A DNA stretch of 64,000 nucleotides from Sparassis latifolia (GCA_018466975.1 CM031560.1:310001-374000); one strand, 5' to 3'; counted from the stretch's first letter, positions 23,525 to 35,235 are shown. Notes: generated by a model from the sequence alone, not told the origin. Numbers and translations: made by a program.

Positions 23525-26193
23525 ATGAGCCGGTGTAAGGGCTGTGGTCAAAAGTATGCACATTTGAGTGCTGATTACTGTGGGAAGTGTCACAAGAAGT
23601 GTACAGCAGCAACACCCCGAGAACGAGACGAAATTGATGTAAGTCTACTAAATCCGTACATGAGATATATGACTGAAGGGCACATTAGCTACTATCGCAA
23701 TGCAATCAATGCGGCGACGTCTTTCCCAACCTGGATAGCTCAACATGCGGGCACTGCCAAAATATCAGCAAGGCCGAGTCGGTCGTAGAACGCGAGCGTG
23801 TAGAGGTCTGCATTCACACCTTGAGCTTAAGATACTAAACAATGACCGTACTTTGCAGAAGTTACCACGTTGTGACGGCTGCGGTGTCGTATATCCGTTT
23901 CTGACGGGGAAGCTTTGCGGCTCGTGCGTGGAGCCTGCCCCAACATAGATGGTTAGTAGGGCACCCAATCTTGGTTGTCAACTGTGTAGACACTCACCCT
24001 TTATCCGAACAACTAGTCACCAGCCAAATCAAAGAGCGCACCCACACCTTCGAGAAGCGTGCATCCGAGCACCGACTCAATCAGAACCCATCAAATGCAA
24101 TTGCCTCTCAGAAGCTGAAGAATGTGAAGGAGAAGGTCGGGCAGCTCAAGCAGCAAAGAACCGGGGAGTCATTCTGGGTCGCACTCAAGATTTATCAGGT
24201 TTCGGCGGCGAACAAGCCTAAACAAGTATGCCCCCTGACTCTTCGTGTTCACCTTCTGACTCGAGTTTCTTCAGCTGGCAGGAACACAGTCGGCATGAGT
24301 AAGGTTTGATGGGAACCAAAGAGCGGAGGACATGATCAATCACCTTCTGCAGAAGGGATTGGAAATGTTCTTAATACTTCCAGAGAATACCAGAGTTGGG
24401 CTCAGACCTTTGGTCATGACCCATTTCCGACGGTAAATTTGCATCTACGATCTTGTCTCAGCAGCTTGTACTTACTGTGTTGCAACTGCCGCAGGAATAA
24501 TGTCTCATTCAGCGTGCCGAAGGGTCGAGCTACGTACACACTAGAGCTTGATAAGCTAGCTACGGACAGCGTTCAGCAGCTCTTCGATCGTCTCGTCCGC
24601 GATCAATATATGACAGTGACGGATGTGAAGGACAAAACCATCCCAATTAACCTGAATATTTTCACCGATTCTGAGGTACTACTTGGCTGTATGCATGTCT
24701 CTAACTACTGACAAAAAATGGAAGGTGCAATCCAAGGATGAAGGTGACATAGAGGTCAATGACACCTTCCCAAGGCATCCCCACATGTCTCGGAACCTGC
24801 GTTCTGCGAAATCAATTGTAGCCAAGCATAGCGTGAACATTCCATCATCTGGTGAGTAGTACAATTTGAATGTGTCAATTTTTCGCGAGGTTGATAGCAT
24901 ATTGTATATAGGTCTCAAGAGCAGCATTCGGTCGGGGCAGCCTCGCTACATCAGTGCTTTCCGTGTGCCCACTGCAGTATCTGTACCTCTCGAGTTCGAG
25001 CCTGTCTACTTCAAGGCAACAACTTGTGTTGCGACTGATGGTGGAGAGGTCAACCTGCTTCGCTCTGACATTTCTGATCAAATATATGTTGTAAAAGGGT
25101 GGCAGAAGCATCTTGAGAGTGATGTTCCAAAGAATGGGTGGCTGGGGAAGGGAGGTTCAAAGTTCTGTTTCCAGGTATGTCGCTACCGTGCCACACGTCA
25201 TTACGACTAATCATGTCATGTCGTCCGATTTAGGCAAACTTTCATAATCAGCCATACGCTGTCTTTCAGATCGGCCCACTGGGAAGGGAATGGGCGCAGG
25301 AGTCTGAGCATAAGAATGACCTCATGAACGAGCTCAAACTTACTGTACAAGGCCAGTACTTCATAGATTCCTTCTATCGGCGTGCGGAGGCATATGGCTT
25401 TATGGATGCACTTCCCAGTATGTAAATTTTTTTGTGCAATTTGTGAATGTTGGAGTACTCACAGCATGACCATTTATTCAGAAATTCGTTTCAATTGTGC
25501 CAATGCCTTTCTCGGAGAAGTCACTCCCGAGGATGAGTATAAGATTCCACTCCACCCAAGCGCGGCTCTGAAGGAGCCTGAGAGTTATACTTTGATGTTC
25601 AAAATGTTCCTGGGAGTGCCGCTTATCCGCAAGGATGATGGATACAGCGAGGAGAAATTTTCGGGTGCCTTGGGCGCAGGCTCCAATACAGACATGCACA
25701 TAGGCCGTGTTCTTGATGCCTTTGCTCATCATGTTGTGGTTGACTCGCAATCTTCATTTGTCTTGGTTGATTTGCAAGGTACGTCATCAGAATGTGATGC
25801 AGAACACTGTTTCGCTGAGTGCGACATGGGATTTTTGTAGGATTTGTCAGCCGAAATGAAGACGAAGTTATACTGTTCGACCCTCAAGCACATACTCAGT
25901 ACGTGATCCCTGATTGTGCTTTACATACTGCTACATGACGTGTTTGTAGTGACCGAGCTGGCAGAAGGACAGGGTATTGGGATAGAGGTTTGCAGGCAAT
26001 CAACGGCTTCAAGGAGAAACACAAGTGCAATGTTGTGTGTTGCGAGCTGGGCTTACCATCGTTCACTGACGGAGCTGGCAATGCATGCACAAAAAGGCCT
26101 ATAACAAAGGATCAGTCTGACAGTGCGCATCACCGAGTGAAGAGACAGCGCATTGACATAGTAGACATTATAGACCTATCTACGACGGAATAG
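23525..26193 (+). pseudogene. Zinc-ribbon/alpha-kinase gene, left copy, one frameshift
   Basis: This is the same multi-exon gene as the right-arm copy described at 29,634-32,302, in mirror orientation. One base is missing in a C run near 23,938 (four C, against five in the right copy). The frame therefore runs into TAG just after the third zinc-ribbon ('VEPAP'). Downstream exons, including the alpha-kinase core and the C terminus 'IVDIIDLSTTE', are otherwise identical in the stretches compared. The other differences noticed (for example near 25,190 and 25,812) fall in introns. If the base loss is a sequencing error, this copy would be intact. Confidence 0.75.
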
Positions 26194-26211
26194 TGTACCA
26201 CCGCATAATGA

Positions 26212-27644
26212 CTACATAAGTGGGAGCATTGCTGAGAAAACCTCCCACACATTTTGCAGAGTCAGCTCGGACACCCAAGGAATCATAGACCACCTGTGCA
26301 TGCGTGCGTATGCGGGTTGACAAACTGAATCAGTTCTGCACCGCCAAGCTCCTCCATCATCTTGCTGACAATCTCAACATCAACAGGCTGGAGGCAATTC
26401 TCACCGCCATACCGTTTGTATAGGGTGTGCGCGATGTTAGGTGATACACCTGGCGGCAGCAGCTTACGGCGATCCTTCCTGACTTTGTGGTCATTAAGAT
26501 TGCGCGCAGTTTGTCTAGTTCCTTCTGTATGAGTCCGGGCCACAACCACTGCATGAGATCACTGGGAACATCAGTGAATTCATCACTACCGTGTCAAGGT
26601 CAAAACATAGCCACTCACTATTGGCGAGGATCCATTGGGTCGTACATATCTTGTCCGGCTTGCCAAAATACAATGACATTGTCACCCCATTCCAACCGCA
26701 AGCGCAACCATCCACGCTCAATGGTTGTGTTGTGTACACTTGGCAGGAAGCGATGTGCTAGTAACTCGGAGAGGAAGATCCGGAACAAAGGCCTCTCTAT
26801 CAATAAATAAGATTAGAGTGTCAGTACACAAGAGCTTGATGACTCACCTCAATGCATTTGTGAGCCCATACACCGTCGTCGTCTCGCTCCGCGATCTGTT
26901 GTCGATTGGATTGGCATACCTGGTGAATTCTCAATACATGCAGAAGCTGTCAAGCTACTCAACTTACCACCCAAATCACGAATCAACTTCAAGTAAAGAT
27001 AACCAGTGACATGCTTAAATCGGTTATTCGGAACAACTGAAAGACTGAGCCACTTCCCGGACCACACATCGCGAATGCCCCAGATTGGAAAGCCGATCTT
27101 CACGAGCTTGTCATGCCCGTCCGCACTCCATTCATGGTGGGGTCCAAGCGCGATGAGAGGGTGCGATGCTTCTTCTTACTTGTCGGGTGCGCGGCTTGAA
27201 GCCTTCTGGATCCAGTCGTTTCATTTCCGAAATGATCCAATCCCTAGGTAGCATGAAGTTGAACAGACATACAATTAGTTTATAATCTACACACCTCATA
27301 ATATGGGTACCGGTGTCATTTGCAAGCTCCTCTTTGAGTCTGCGCGGACCGTGTAGTCGATTAGGATGCTTGGCCATCTGGTTGAGCAGGAGCTGCCTCT
27401 TCTCACTCTCAGGCATGAGGCGTGTTGTTTTGCCACTACTGTGAAGGCCTAGGCTGGTTCGTCTCCGATCGATCATCTTGTAGCTGTAATTGTGAGCGTT
27501 CAGCCTTCGTAGGGTACTTGTGACAACCTACCTCATCTTGATACCATACTCCTCCGCAACAGATCAGCAATAACCTTGGCGCTCCCAATGTTTCGGCGAT
27601 GGTAATCTCGCAGCACGCGGCGACACGGAGGTCATTTGGTTGCG
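26212..27644 (-). pseudogene. DDE integrase-type transposase, left copy, multiply frameshifted
   Basis: This is the mirror copy of the right-arm gene at 28,034-29,615. At least seven small deletions relative to that copy break the frame. They include one after 'EGFK' (near 27,195), one at the second catalytic Asp (near 26,893), a two-base loss near 26,773, one near 26,503 and two near 26,300-26,318. Exon 1 with the ATG is missing: between about 27,645 and 27,795 the left arm carries about 150 bases unrelated to the corresponding 220 bases of the right arm. It cannot make an active enzyme as written. Confidence 0.8.
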
Positions 27645-28033
27645 CTGCAGGCGAATTAGTGTCGGCGGCGCTTCCTCGTTCCGAAGCTGTTGGCAAATAG
27701 GTGCAAACAACCAGATAATGATCAGTTTGCACGTCTCCCGAGCTTCGAATTCAATACGTGCAAACAACGCGTTGGGGTATTTGACCCTCTTCACCTGCCT
27801 GATGCACATGCTTGATCGCAGATGCTTTGCCTCGAAACTTGAGTACTGTCACAGACGGTCCATGCCGAGGATGGACAGGTCTATTACTACTCAAGTTTCA
27901 GGCAAAGTATCAAGCGATCAAGCATGTGCATCAGGCAGGTGGGCCGAGGCCAGAACTCAATCTAGATCTTGGCAGATGCCGAGCAATGCCCAGCTACTAG
28001 TTCTGCTCTCGTTGCCCATGTCACAGTGCGACA

Positions 28034-29615
28034 ATGTCTGAGATGTTGGCAGAAGATGACAAGCCTCTGAACTCCTTCAACAGGAATCCGCAAGGTAAAA
28101 ACCAATTCAAGGATTGTCGTACGTGTTTCTAGTATGTTATCAGTGCCGCTGACACTAATTCGCCCTGCAGCGCAACCAAATGACCTCCGTGTCGCCGCGG
28201 TGCTGCGAGATTACCATCGTCGAAACATTGGGAGCGCCAAGGTTATTGCTGATCTGTTGCGGGAGGAGTATGGTATCAAGATGAGGTAGGTTGTCACAAG
28301 TACCCTACGAAGGCTGAACGTTCACAATTACAGCTACAAGATGATCGATCGGAGACGAACCAGCCTAGGCCTTCACAGTAGTGGCAAAACAACACGCCTC
28401 ATGCCTGAGAGTGAGAAGAGGCAGCTCCTGCTCAACCAGATGGCCAAGCATCCTAATCGACTACACGGTCCGCGCAGACTCAAAGAGGAGCTTGCAAATG
28501 ACACCGGTACCCATATTATGAGGTGTGTAGATTATAAACTAATTGTATGTCTGTTCAACTTCATGCTACCTAGGGATTGGATCATTTCGGAAATGAAACG
28601 ACTGGATCCAGAAGGCTTCAAGCTGCGGCACCCGACAAGTAAGAAGAAGCATCGCACCCCTCTCATCGCGCTTGGACCCCACCATGAATGGAGTGCGGAC
28701 GGGCATGACAAGCTCGTGAAGATCGGCTTTCCAATCTGGGGCATTCGCGATGTGTGGTCCGGGAAGTGGCTCAGTCTTTCAGTTGTTCCGAATAACCGAT
28801 TTAAGCATGTCACTGGTTATCTTTACTTGAAGTTGATTCGTGATTTGGGTGGTAAGTTGAGTAGCTTGACAGCTTCTGCATGTATTGAGAATTCACCAGG
28901 TATGCCAATCCAATCGACAACAGACTGCGGGAGCGAGACGACGACGGTGTATGGGCTCACAAATGCATTGAGGTGAGTCATCAAGCTCTTGTGTACTGAC
29001 ACTCTAATCTTATTTATTGATAGAGAGGCCTTTGTTCCGGATCTTCCCCTCTCCGAGTTACTAGCACATCGCTTCCTGCCAAGTGTACACAACACAACCA
29101 TTGAGCGTGGATGGTTGCGCTTGCGGTTGGAATGGGGTGACAATGTCATTGTATTTTGGCAAGCCGGACAAGATATGTACGACCCAATGGATCCTCGCCA
29201 ATAGTGAGTGGCTATGTTTTGACCTTGACACGGTAGTGATGAATTCACTGATGTTCCCAGTGATCTCATGCAGTGGTTGTGGCCCGGACTCATACAGAAG
29301 GAACTAGACAAACTGCGCGGCAATCTTAATGACCACAAAGTCAGGAAGGATCGCCGTAAGCTGCTGCCGTCAGGTGTATCACCTAACATCGCGTACACCC
29401 TATACAAACGGTATGGCGGTGAGAATTGCCTCCAGCCTGTTGATGTTGAGATTGTCAGCAAGATGATGGAGGAGCTTGGCGGTGCAGAACTGATTCAGTT
29501 TGTCAACCCGGCATACGCACGGCATGCACAGGTGGTCTATGATTCCTTGGGTGTCCGAGAGCTGACTCTGCAAAATGTGTGGGAGGTTTTCTCAGCAATG
29601 CTCCCACTTATGTAG
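28034..29615 (+). CDS. DDE integrase-type transposase
   Basis: Seven exons (28034-28094, 28171-28285, 28334-28522, 28574-28851, 28900-28972, 29024-29203, 29261-29615) give 416 residues with all splice phases in register. The integrase core shows the three acidic residues in context: Asp in 'HHEWSADGHDKL', Asp in 'STTDCGSE' and Glu in 'NTTIERGW'. The spacing is D-x58-D-x42-E, as in the rve/retroviral-integrase fold. Upstream, 'AVLRDYHRRNIGSAKVIADL' and 'YGIKMR' resemble a helix-turn-helix DNA-binding part. Agaricomycete genomes carry many proteins annotated as integrase core domain of this type. The TG..CA termini fit this enzyme, so it is the likely transposase of the element. The start ATG was chosen because it splices in frame to exon 2. 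Confidence 0.88.
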
Positions 29616-29633
29616 TCATTATGCGGTGGTACA

Positions 29634-32302
29634 CTATTCCGTCGTAGATAGGTCTATAATGTCTACTATGTCAATGCGCTGTCTCTTCACTCGGTGATGC
29701 GCACTGTCAGACTGATCCTTTGTTATAGGCCTTTTTGTGCATGCATTGCCAGCTCCGTCAGTGAACGATGGTAAGCCCAGCTCGCAACACACAACATTGC
29801 ACTTGTGTTTCTCCTTGAAGCCGTTGATTGCCTGCAAACCTCTATCCCAATACCCTGTCCTTCTGCCAGCTCGGTCACTACAAACACGTCATGTAGCAGT
29901 ATGTAAAGCACAATCAGGGATCACGTACTGAGTATGTGCTTGAGGGTCGAACAGTATAACTTCGTCTTCATTTCGGCTGACAAATCCTACAAAAATCCCA
30001 TGTCGCACTCAGCAAAACAGTGTTCTGCATCACATTCTGATGACGTACCTTGCAAATCAACCAAGACAAATGAAGATTGCGAGTCAACCACAACATGATG
30101 AGCAAAGGCATCAAGAACACGGCCTATGTGCATGTCTGTATTGGAGCCTGCGCCCAAGGCACCCGAAAATTTCTCCTCGCTGTATCCATCATCCTTGCGG
30201 ATAAGCGGCACTCCCAGGAACATTTTGAACATCAAAGTATAACTCTCAGGCTCCTTCAGAGCCGCGCTTGGGTGGAGTGGAATCTTATACTCATCCTCGG
30301 GAGTGACTTCTCCGAGAAAGGCATTGGCACAATTGAAACGAATTTCTGAATAAATGGTCATGCTGTGAGTACTCCAACATTCACAAATTGCACAAAAAAA
30401 TTTACATACTGGGAAGTGCATCCATAAAGCCATATGCCTCCGCACGCCGATAGAAGGAATCTATGAAGTACTGGCCTTGTACAGTAAGTTTGAGCTCGTT
30501 CATGAGGTCATTCTTATGCTCAGACTCCTGCGCCCATTCCCTTCCCAGTGGGCCGATCTGAAAGACAGCGTATGGCTGATTATGAAAGTTTGCCTAAATC
30601 GGACGACATGACATGATTAGTCGTAATGACGTGGGCACGGTAGCGACATACCTGGAAACAGAACTTTGAACCTCCCTTCCCCAGCCACCCATTCTTTGGA
30701 ACATCACTCTCAAGATGCTTCTGCCACCCTTTTACAACATATATTTGATCAGAAATGTCAGAGCGAAGCAGGTTGACCTCTCCACCATCAGTCGCAACAC
30801 AAGTTGTTGCCTTGAAGTAGACAGGCTCGAACTCGAGAGGTACAGATACTGCAGTGGGCACACGGAAAGCACTGATGTAGCGAGGCTGCCCCGACCGAAT
30901 GCTGCTCTTGAGACCTATATACAATATGCTATCAACCTCGCGAAAAATTGACACATTCAAATTGTACTACTCACCAGATGATGGAATGTTCACGCTATGC
31001 TTGGCTACAATTGATTTCGCAGAACGCAGGTTCCGAGACATGTGGGGATGCCTTGGGAAGGTGTCATTGACCTCTATGTCACCTTCATCCTTGGATTGCA
31101 CCTTCCATTTTTTGTCAGTAGTTAGAGACATGCATACAGCCAAGTAGTACCTCAGAATCGGTGAAAATATTCAGGTTAATTGGGATGGTTTTGTCCTTCA
31201 CATCCGTCACTGTCATATATTGATCGCGGACGAGACGATCGAAGAGCTGCTGAACGCTGTCCGTAGCTAGCTTATCAAGCTCTAGTGTGTACGTAGCTCG
31301 ACCCTTCGGCACGCTGAATGAGACATTATTCCTGCGGCAGTTGCAACACAGTAAGTACAAGCTGCTGAGACAAGATCGTAGATGCAAATTTACCGTCGGA
31401 AATGGGTCATGACCAAAGGTCTGAGCCCAACTCTGGTATTCTCTGGAAGTATTAAGAACATTTCCAATCCCTTCTGCAGAAGGTGATTGATCATGTCCTC
31501 CGCTCTTTGGTTCCCATCAAACCTTACTCATGCCGACTGTGTTCCTGCCAGCTGAAGAAACTCGAGTCAGAAGGTGAACACGAAGAGTCAGGGGGCATAC
31601 TTGTTTAGGCTTGTTCGCCGCCGAAACCTGATAAATCTTGAGTGCGACCCAGAATGACTCCCCGGTTCTTTGCTGCTTGAGCTGCCCGACCTTCTCCTTC
31701 ACATTCTTCAGCTTCTGAGAGGCAATTGCATTTGATGGGTTCTGATTGAGTCGGTGCTCGGATGCACGCTTCTCGAAGGTGTGGGTGCGCTCTTTGATTT
31801 GGCTGGTGACTAGTTGTTCGGATAAAGGGTGAGTGTCTACACAGTTGACAACCAAGATTGGGTGCCCTACTAACCATCTATGTTGGGGGCAGGCTCCACG
31901 CACGAGCCGCAAAGCTTCCCCGTCAGAAACGGATATACGACACCGCAGCCGTCACAACGTGGTAACTTCTGCAAAGTACGGTCATTGTTTAGTATCTTAA
32001 GCTCAAGGTGTGAATGCAGACCTCTACACGCTCGCGTTCTACGACCGACTCGGCCTTGCTGATATTTTGGCAGTGCCCGCATGTTGAGCTATCCAGGTTG
32101 GGAAAGACGTCGCCGCATTGATTGCATTGCGATAGTAGCTAATGTGCCCTTCAGTCATATATCTCATGTACGGATTTAGTAGACTTACATCAATTTCGTC
32201 TCGTTCTCGGGGTGTTGCTGCTGTACACTTCTTGTGACACTTCCCACAGTAATCAGCACTCAAATGTGCATACTTTTGACCACAGCCCTTACACCGGCTC
32301 AT
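29634..32302 (-). CDS. Triple zinc-ribbon alpha-type protein kinase
   Basis: The first exons are 32302-32189, 32138-32022 and 31968-31875. Each encodes one CxxC-x11-CxxC motif (CKGC..CGKC, CNQC..CGHC, CDGC..CGSC), likely zinc-binding ribbons. About 200 residues of mixed helical sequence follow. The C-terminal half is an alpha-kinase (MHCK/eEF2K-type) domain: 'DAFAHHVVVDSQSSFVLVDL', 'ILFDPQAHTHD' and 'GFKEKHKCNVVCCELGL', the last being the zinc-ligand tail of this fold. Alpha-kinases phosphorylate Ser/Thr, classically in helical substrates. The product is about 600-650 residues and ends in a basic, serine-rich tail. The junction near 31,520-31,600 could not be resolved: the obvious splice sites put a stop in frame, and a weak GTGTTC donor (55-base intron) restores it. 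All other junctions are clean. Its place inside a transposon suggests a role in mobility or in host control, but that is inference. Confidence 0.85.
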
Positions 32303-33147
32303 TGCCAGAGGTGAGAAAGAGATCTATTGAATAGTAAAACTGCAACAAGTGTTTATATACTCCCCAACGAGAACACTCCCATTAGCCAGCATTGACATTG
32401 AAACAAGACCCTGCAATCCGCAGCACCACGAGGAGGAGGACGAGGCCAATGAGATATTGCGAGTGCGCCGCGGATACGAAGCGAGCAGGTGGACACGCAG
32501 GATGACGGCGACTCGTTAGACCACGGGTAACCAATTGCAGCCACTGTTTGCACGGGCCGCCACGAAGCTACGAGCAATGGAGTCAATAATGCAATAACAA
32601 TGCTACCTACCTCGATTCTGCACCTATGTGGTACTGGGGCTCCTAGACATACTTCCAAACTCGTAGGCACCTTGGGAGTACTAGTAGCACACAAACAGTG
32701 ATAGACACAACACTTACCGGTGTAGCTAGACCATCTGAATCTCGAGAGACATGCAGTCACTGTCTCTCGTAGGACTAAGGGTCGATCCGAGCAACTGAAA
32801 CACCACGTTCCACAACGGGGGTGTGGTGATCGAAAACATGACGAATGGCAATTTTTTGGCGGTCACCCCAATAGCCCCAAAGTGATGATGAGAGCACAAA
32901 AATTGATACGGGGAAAGCAGTCCGTAGAAAGTACGCACAAGTGACGAAAGCTGAAGCAAACTCATCAAATCGCTCAGAAGAAGAGGCCCACTCAGTACCA
33001 CGCCTCTGCGCAGTGCTGCCCCTGTTGTGGGAAACAGCCGGCTTGGCAGGCGTCTAATTGACCACGAGCCACGGCAGTCGGCTGAATATTTATTTTATTG
33101 CATCAAACAATTGATCCGCAACTGGGATTTGTGTCGAGAACTTGGGG

Positions 33148-33170
33148 AATAGACCTGTCCATCCTCGGCA
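33148..33170 (-). repeat. Terminal inverted repeat, right outer end
   Basis: This is the reverse complement of 27,863-27,885 and 22,657-22,679, ending ...CCTCGGCA. The flanking bases ACCGTAC continue directly into a copy of the 'ccattctccgcccctg' host repeat, which places the insertion junction to the base. Confidence 0.85.
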
Positions 33171-35235
33171 ACCGTACCCATACCATTCTCCGCCCCTGTG
33201 ACTGAAGGTGTCTGGTGTGATAAGGGTGGGGCAGGTGTCTTTGCAAACCTAATGGGGCCTGAGAATGGTGAGTTCAACCTGTGCAGTGGGTCTTTGACCT
33301 ACAGCAACGATATCCATGCCTCGCACCTCGTTGAATGGGTGCCCTGCATAAAGCGCAGGTATTCGATGGTCTCTCAGGGTGGTCTGCCCTCCGACAACAC
33401 GCAGGGATCTTCCGTGCTGTGGTCTCGTTTACTGAGGATTCATTGGTCGTCGTACGTCGCCGCTGTACCTCCGTCTATGTTCTACGCCAACTTCGAACGC
33501 TCACAGTTCACTAACGCCGGCGTTGTTTCTTCTGCCTCCTCCAGGCAGTACGTACGTTGACCCTGTCCGCCACATTTTTTTTGACCGCTGAGCCTCGGAT
33601 GAAGTAGCAAGCCCGAGCTGTCGAGACTGCTCGTGTTAACGCTAGTAACGCCACCGACACAGAAGAGAATATTTGGTAGCGCGACGAGCCAATACTCATT
33701 GCGATCGGCCCGATAATGCATTGCACCCTTTCTCAAATTCCGCTTCTCCTCAGGTGCTCAAATTTTGACGACTAGCGTTTGCGCGTTTTCAATGGCCTTT
33801 TCATTTTCCGGCCCAGGTGCGTTAGCTGACGCGTCCTAGTTCCTCTCTCAACCTCGTCGTGCGCCCTGCTGATCGGACACTCACTCCAGGTTGTGCTGGA
33901 TGACGATTTGACATCGAAGACGCTCGCTGTCTCATCGCCGATCTCTTCAAGGGCGCGCTAGCCGCCCGAAGCCTGACTGGCGATCACAATCGAGAAACTA
34001 GACGTTCTAACACTCCGAGTCCTGCGGATCATGTTCGTTATCAGATCTCCGACCTGTCCAGCACCTGTCCGTGGTTGTATCAACATACGACACCTCGGCG
34101 CTCCTCCCAACAACACTCCTACGCACCCAAAGTTGTCGTCGGTCATCTCAAAATCAATTCATCTTTCGAAGACTATCTGATCGGATCGGGATCTTTATGC
34201 GTCTGTGTATTTCTTACTCAACCGCGTGTCTATATCCCAGCGCAAGTAGCACACAGTGCCGTTCCCCGCATTGGTGCGGTACCCATCGCGCCGGGCTACC
34301 GCTGCCGAAGGGCCGTATCCAACATGTACCATGATCAAGTATTGTCATCATGGACGGTCGTTCAAGCTTAAGTCATCATGCATTATTATGCATGCCATAG
34401 CCACCTCTCAGACGGGGAGATCCCGGCCAGCACCCAGAGCGAATAACCATGGTGGTTTACGTCCTCCGTACGTCCTCGAATGCTGAAGCAGATCCAGGAC
34501 CTAGCCCTGCAGTCACATATGCAGGAACGTACGCAGTCCTCGCCGCACCACCACTCCTCCCGACTGCGCCATCCTGTACGCGTGCGTGCGTACGTCGCCC
34601 TTCGATATTCGGCATCGACGAACTCGAGCGTGGTGATCGTGTCAGAAAGCGGATCCGGCTTGAGGATCCCTCGCCCTACATTTGCATGCAGTAAGTACCT
34701 GCATGAGCCGAACCGAGCAGCGCCGTTAATCCTCCGATGGCGACGTCAGCACACGAGATCCCACTAAGTGCAAGCACATACACGTCGCCGTGTCCCCATC
34801 CCATCACACGCACACGCGCACTCGGGCGCAGTGCCATCGCCACGATATTACTGGCTGAGGCGAACGTGTCTCGTGGAAGACTGCGGGCCAGGCATGCTGC
34901 TAGAGAGCATAGAAGGTCGGCGGGAGCCGCAACCCTGAGTACGGATGCTGTCATTATGGTAGAGTTTTGTGTGTCAAGAACATGGCGGAGGAGACGGGTG
35001 GAGAAGACGAGGAAAGCGGTGTATCTGGTAAGTCGCCCGGTACACGACGTCCGAGCACCTGGCGCAGGTTCGGTGTTGGTGAACAAATATTTTAATATCT
35101 TTGCCCGAGTCTATCGAAAATAATTAGCTGGAAAGCCGGGGGGGATACGCGCGCCAATTAGAGCCGTATGTCGTCAGTGAGTACTTGAGTAGTCTTGCAC
35201 GCCAGCGCAGGAGGGACAGTCGTCTACAGATCGAG

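Larger units (their letters stand above)
22657..33170. mobile_element. 10.5-kb inverted duplication of an integrase/alpha-kinase transposon
   Basis: The sequence from 22,657 to about 27,850 is repeated in reverse complement from about 27,875 to 33,170. The arms are nearly identical over most of their length (for example both copies of a 152-codon kinase ORF are the same). The same terminal sequence TGCCGAGGATGGACAGG... lies at the left end (22,657), at the centre (27,863) and inverted at the right end (to 33,170). The right half is thus a complete element with 23-bp terminal inverted repeats. The left half lacks its inner terminus. Both flanks belong to one 'ttctccgcccctg'-type repeat block, so the structure was inserted into a pre-existing segmental unit. 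Confidence 0.88.
27863..33170. mobile_element. Complete TIR element carrying integrase and zinc-ribbon/alpha-kinase genes
   Basis: This 5,308-bp element is bounded by perfect 23-bp inverted termini beginning TG and ending CA. Two genes point towards each other: an integrase-type transposase (28,034-29,615, plus) and a zinc-ribbon/alpha-kinase protein (32,302-29,634, minus). Their stop codons are 18 bp apart, so the 3' ends must overlap or share a terminator. About 850 bases between the kinase start and the right end are non-coding and may hold the kinase promoter. The right flank starts ACCGTAC; the same heptamer lies at 22,635-22,641, 15 bp outside the far end. I know of no described fungal transposon with an alpha-kinase gene as standard cargo. 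Confidence 0.8.

Noticed and set aside
22657..33170. Palindrome as a pure read fold-back artefact
   Set aside because: Not fully excluded, but the arms differ at many sites, carry unrelated blocks near the centre and are bounded by distinct flanks, which a simple fold-back would not produce.
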